NCBI GenBank assembly: GCA_031264885.1
Contig: JAISDM010000258.1
Span: 1 to 6,132, forward strand
Source: Peptococcaceae bacterium
GTDB lineage: Bacteria > Bacillota > Peptococcia > DRI-13 > UBA5745
Direction: 5' to 3'
DNA: 6,132 nucleotides
Positions 5,329 to 6,132 of the stretch are shown piece after piece (the first letter of the stretch is position 1; every line of letters starts with the position of its first letter). The position numbers and the translations under genes were made by a program. Below the pieces are notes generated by a model. It was not told the origin of the DNA and did not search any database. It saw only the letters and a list, made by a program, of their open reading frames with translations.

Positions 5329-6132
5329 CTCGGTCTTCTTCTTTTTTCTTCTTCAACGCGGCGCAGAGGGTCAGGAATCCTGAAACCGCGGCTACTAGGG
5401 CGGCAAGGCTTGACTTGTTCGCTTCTTCCCCGCCTGTTTTAGGCACTCCCAGGGGCGCCGCGCCGTCTTCTTCCTCAAACAGCGCCTCCGCAGCCGGTAC
5501 TTCCGGAAGTCCCAGCGGTACGTCCGGCGTCCCCAGCGGTACTACCGGCGCTCCCTGCGGCGTCTCTTCATCAGGCACAGTGACCGTCGTTCCGCCGTCG
5601 GATCCCGGATTGCCGCCTGACGGGCCCGGGAACGTCGCGGGCGGATCATCCGACATCTCAATGGTGGTAGGCTGCTCCGAGGGCTCCGATTCGCTGGTGG
5701 TGGGCTCGGTGGTCGTAGGTTCACTGGTCGTCGGTTCGGTCGTTGTTGGTTCTGTGGTCGTTGGTTCACTGATTGTAGGCTCAGTAGTGGTGGGCTCAGT
5801 GGTCGTTGGTTCTGTGGTGGTAGGTTCTATGGTCGTCGGTTCTGTCGTCGTCGGCTCGATAGTAGTTGGTTCCGTGGTTGTGGGCTCGGTTGTGGTGGTC
5901 GTGCTGCCTTGTGACGGAGGGGTTGTCGTTACGCCCCAGACTGCATATAGGTTTGTGTCGCCGGTAATCCGGAATGTAGCGTTTGTAGTGTATGTGGCCG
6001 TAGTTGCCCCAGGATTAGTCGCCCAGCCCAAGAAGGTATATCCTGCTCTTGCCAGAGTTGCCTGCCCTAAGACGGTTACTGTCGTGTTATATACATACCT
6101 TGTGCTATCCACTGGCGCGGCGCCGCTTGCTG
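5324..6132 (-). CDS. Cell-wall-anchored Thr-rich surface protein with Flg_new/InlB-type repeat, 5' end outside the window
   Basis: Only the last 268 residues are visible; numbering here starts at the first full codon (6130-6128). Residues 1-65 form a Listeria-Bacteroides (Flg_new/InlB B) repeat, with RAGYTFLGW and GDTNLYAVWG as landmarks. Then come 13 tandem TTxEP pentapeptides (79-143), probably an extended and possibly glycosylated stalk. An acidic Pro/Gly-rich linker follows (about 149-228, including VPLGTPDVPLGLPEVP), then a sortase signal VPKTG (229-233), a hydrophobic segment (240-259) and a KKKKEEDRA tail. Sortase would cleave after Thr and link the protein to peptidoglycan, leaving it exposed on the surface, perhaps as an adhesin. 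A GTG at 6112 could serve as a start, but it lies within the conserved repeat and the frame stays open to the edge, so I treat the gene as truncated by the window. Stop TGA lies in the 53-bp repeat. Confidence 0.9.
   Translation of the reverse strand, partial: ASGAAPVDSTRYVYNTTVTVLGQATLARAGYTFLGWATNPGATTATYTTNATFRITGDTNLYAVWGVTTTPPSQGSTTTTTEPTTTEPTTIEPTTTEPTTIEPTTTEPTTTEPTTTEPTISEPTTTEPTTTEPTTSEPTTTEPTTSESEPSEQPTTIEMSDDPPATFPGPSGGNPGSDGGTTVTVPDEETPQGAPVVPLGTPDVPLGLPEVPAAEALFEEEDGAAPLGVPKTGGEEANKSSLAALVAAVSGFLTLCAALKKKKEEDRA
5702..5896 (-). repeat. Thirteen 15-bp tandem units coding for TTxEP
   Basis: Thirteen consecutive 15-bp units encode TTTEP (9), TTIEP (2), TISEP (1) and TTSEP (1), followed by a diverged TTSES. 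Most differences between units are synonymous third-base changes in the Thr and Pro codons, so the array is old or kept by protein-level selection rather than freshly expanded. Unit gain or loss would stay in frame. Confidence 0.9.

Overview
The window looks like chromosomal DNA of an anaerobic, Gram-positive, moderately GC-rich member of the Bacillota, most likely a clostridial (Oscillospirales-like) bacterium. The evidence is indirect: a formate-activating folate gene (fhs) beside a short clostridial-type metF, a wall-anchored protein with an InlB/Flg_new-type repeat and a VPKTG sorting signal, a RelB/DinJ-type antitoxin, and many GC-rich short hairpin repeats. No rRNA, tRNA or marker gene is present to fix the taxonomy.

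Layout. Positions 1-1801 hold a leftward one-carbon pair, metF followed by fhs (the fhs 3' half is cut off by the left edge). A 274-bp divergent intergenic region (1802-2075) carries a good sigma-A-type promoter in each direction. Between them lies a perfect 17-bp-arm AT-rich palindrome that looks like an operator. Positions 2076-4154 encode a cytosolic hybrid sensor histidine kinase: coiled coil, PAS, HisKA, HATPase, a degenerate receiver and an intact receiver. Positions 4155-4590 carry no gene but are packed with repeats: two related clusters of GC-rich hairpin units flank a GTCATTC-type inverted repeat. Next come a leftward solitary RelB/DinJ-like antitoxin (4639-4875) with its own promoter and operator-like dyad, and about 350 bp of gene-free DNA with a long inverted repeat. 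The window ends with the 3' part of a leftward gene for a cell-wall-anchored, Thr-rich surface protein (5324 to the right edge).

How the parts relate. MetF and Fhs act on the same folate one-carbon pool and are probably co-transcribed from the promoter at 1847-1875. The kinase gene is divergent from them and might share the central palindrome as a control site, but its input and output are not visible here. The antitoxin and the surface protein are functionally unrelated, yet both end in the same 53-bp repeat, which carries the stop codon and a strong intrinsic terminator. This is the most unusual structural feature of the window. I found no convincing new multi-gene system; the points of interest are the duplicated stop-plus-terminator cassette, the composite palindrome, the orphan antitoxin, and the repeat-rich intergenic regions.
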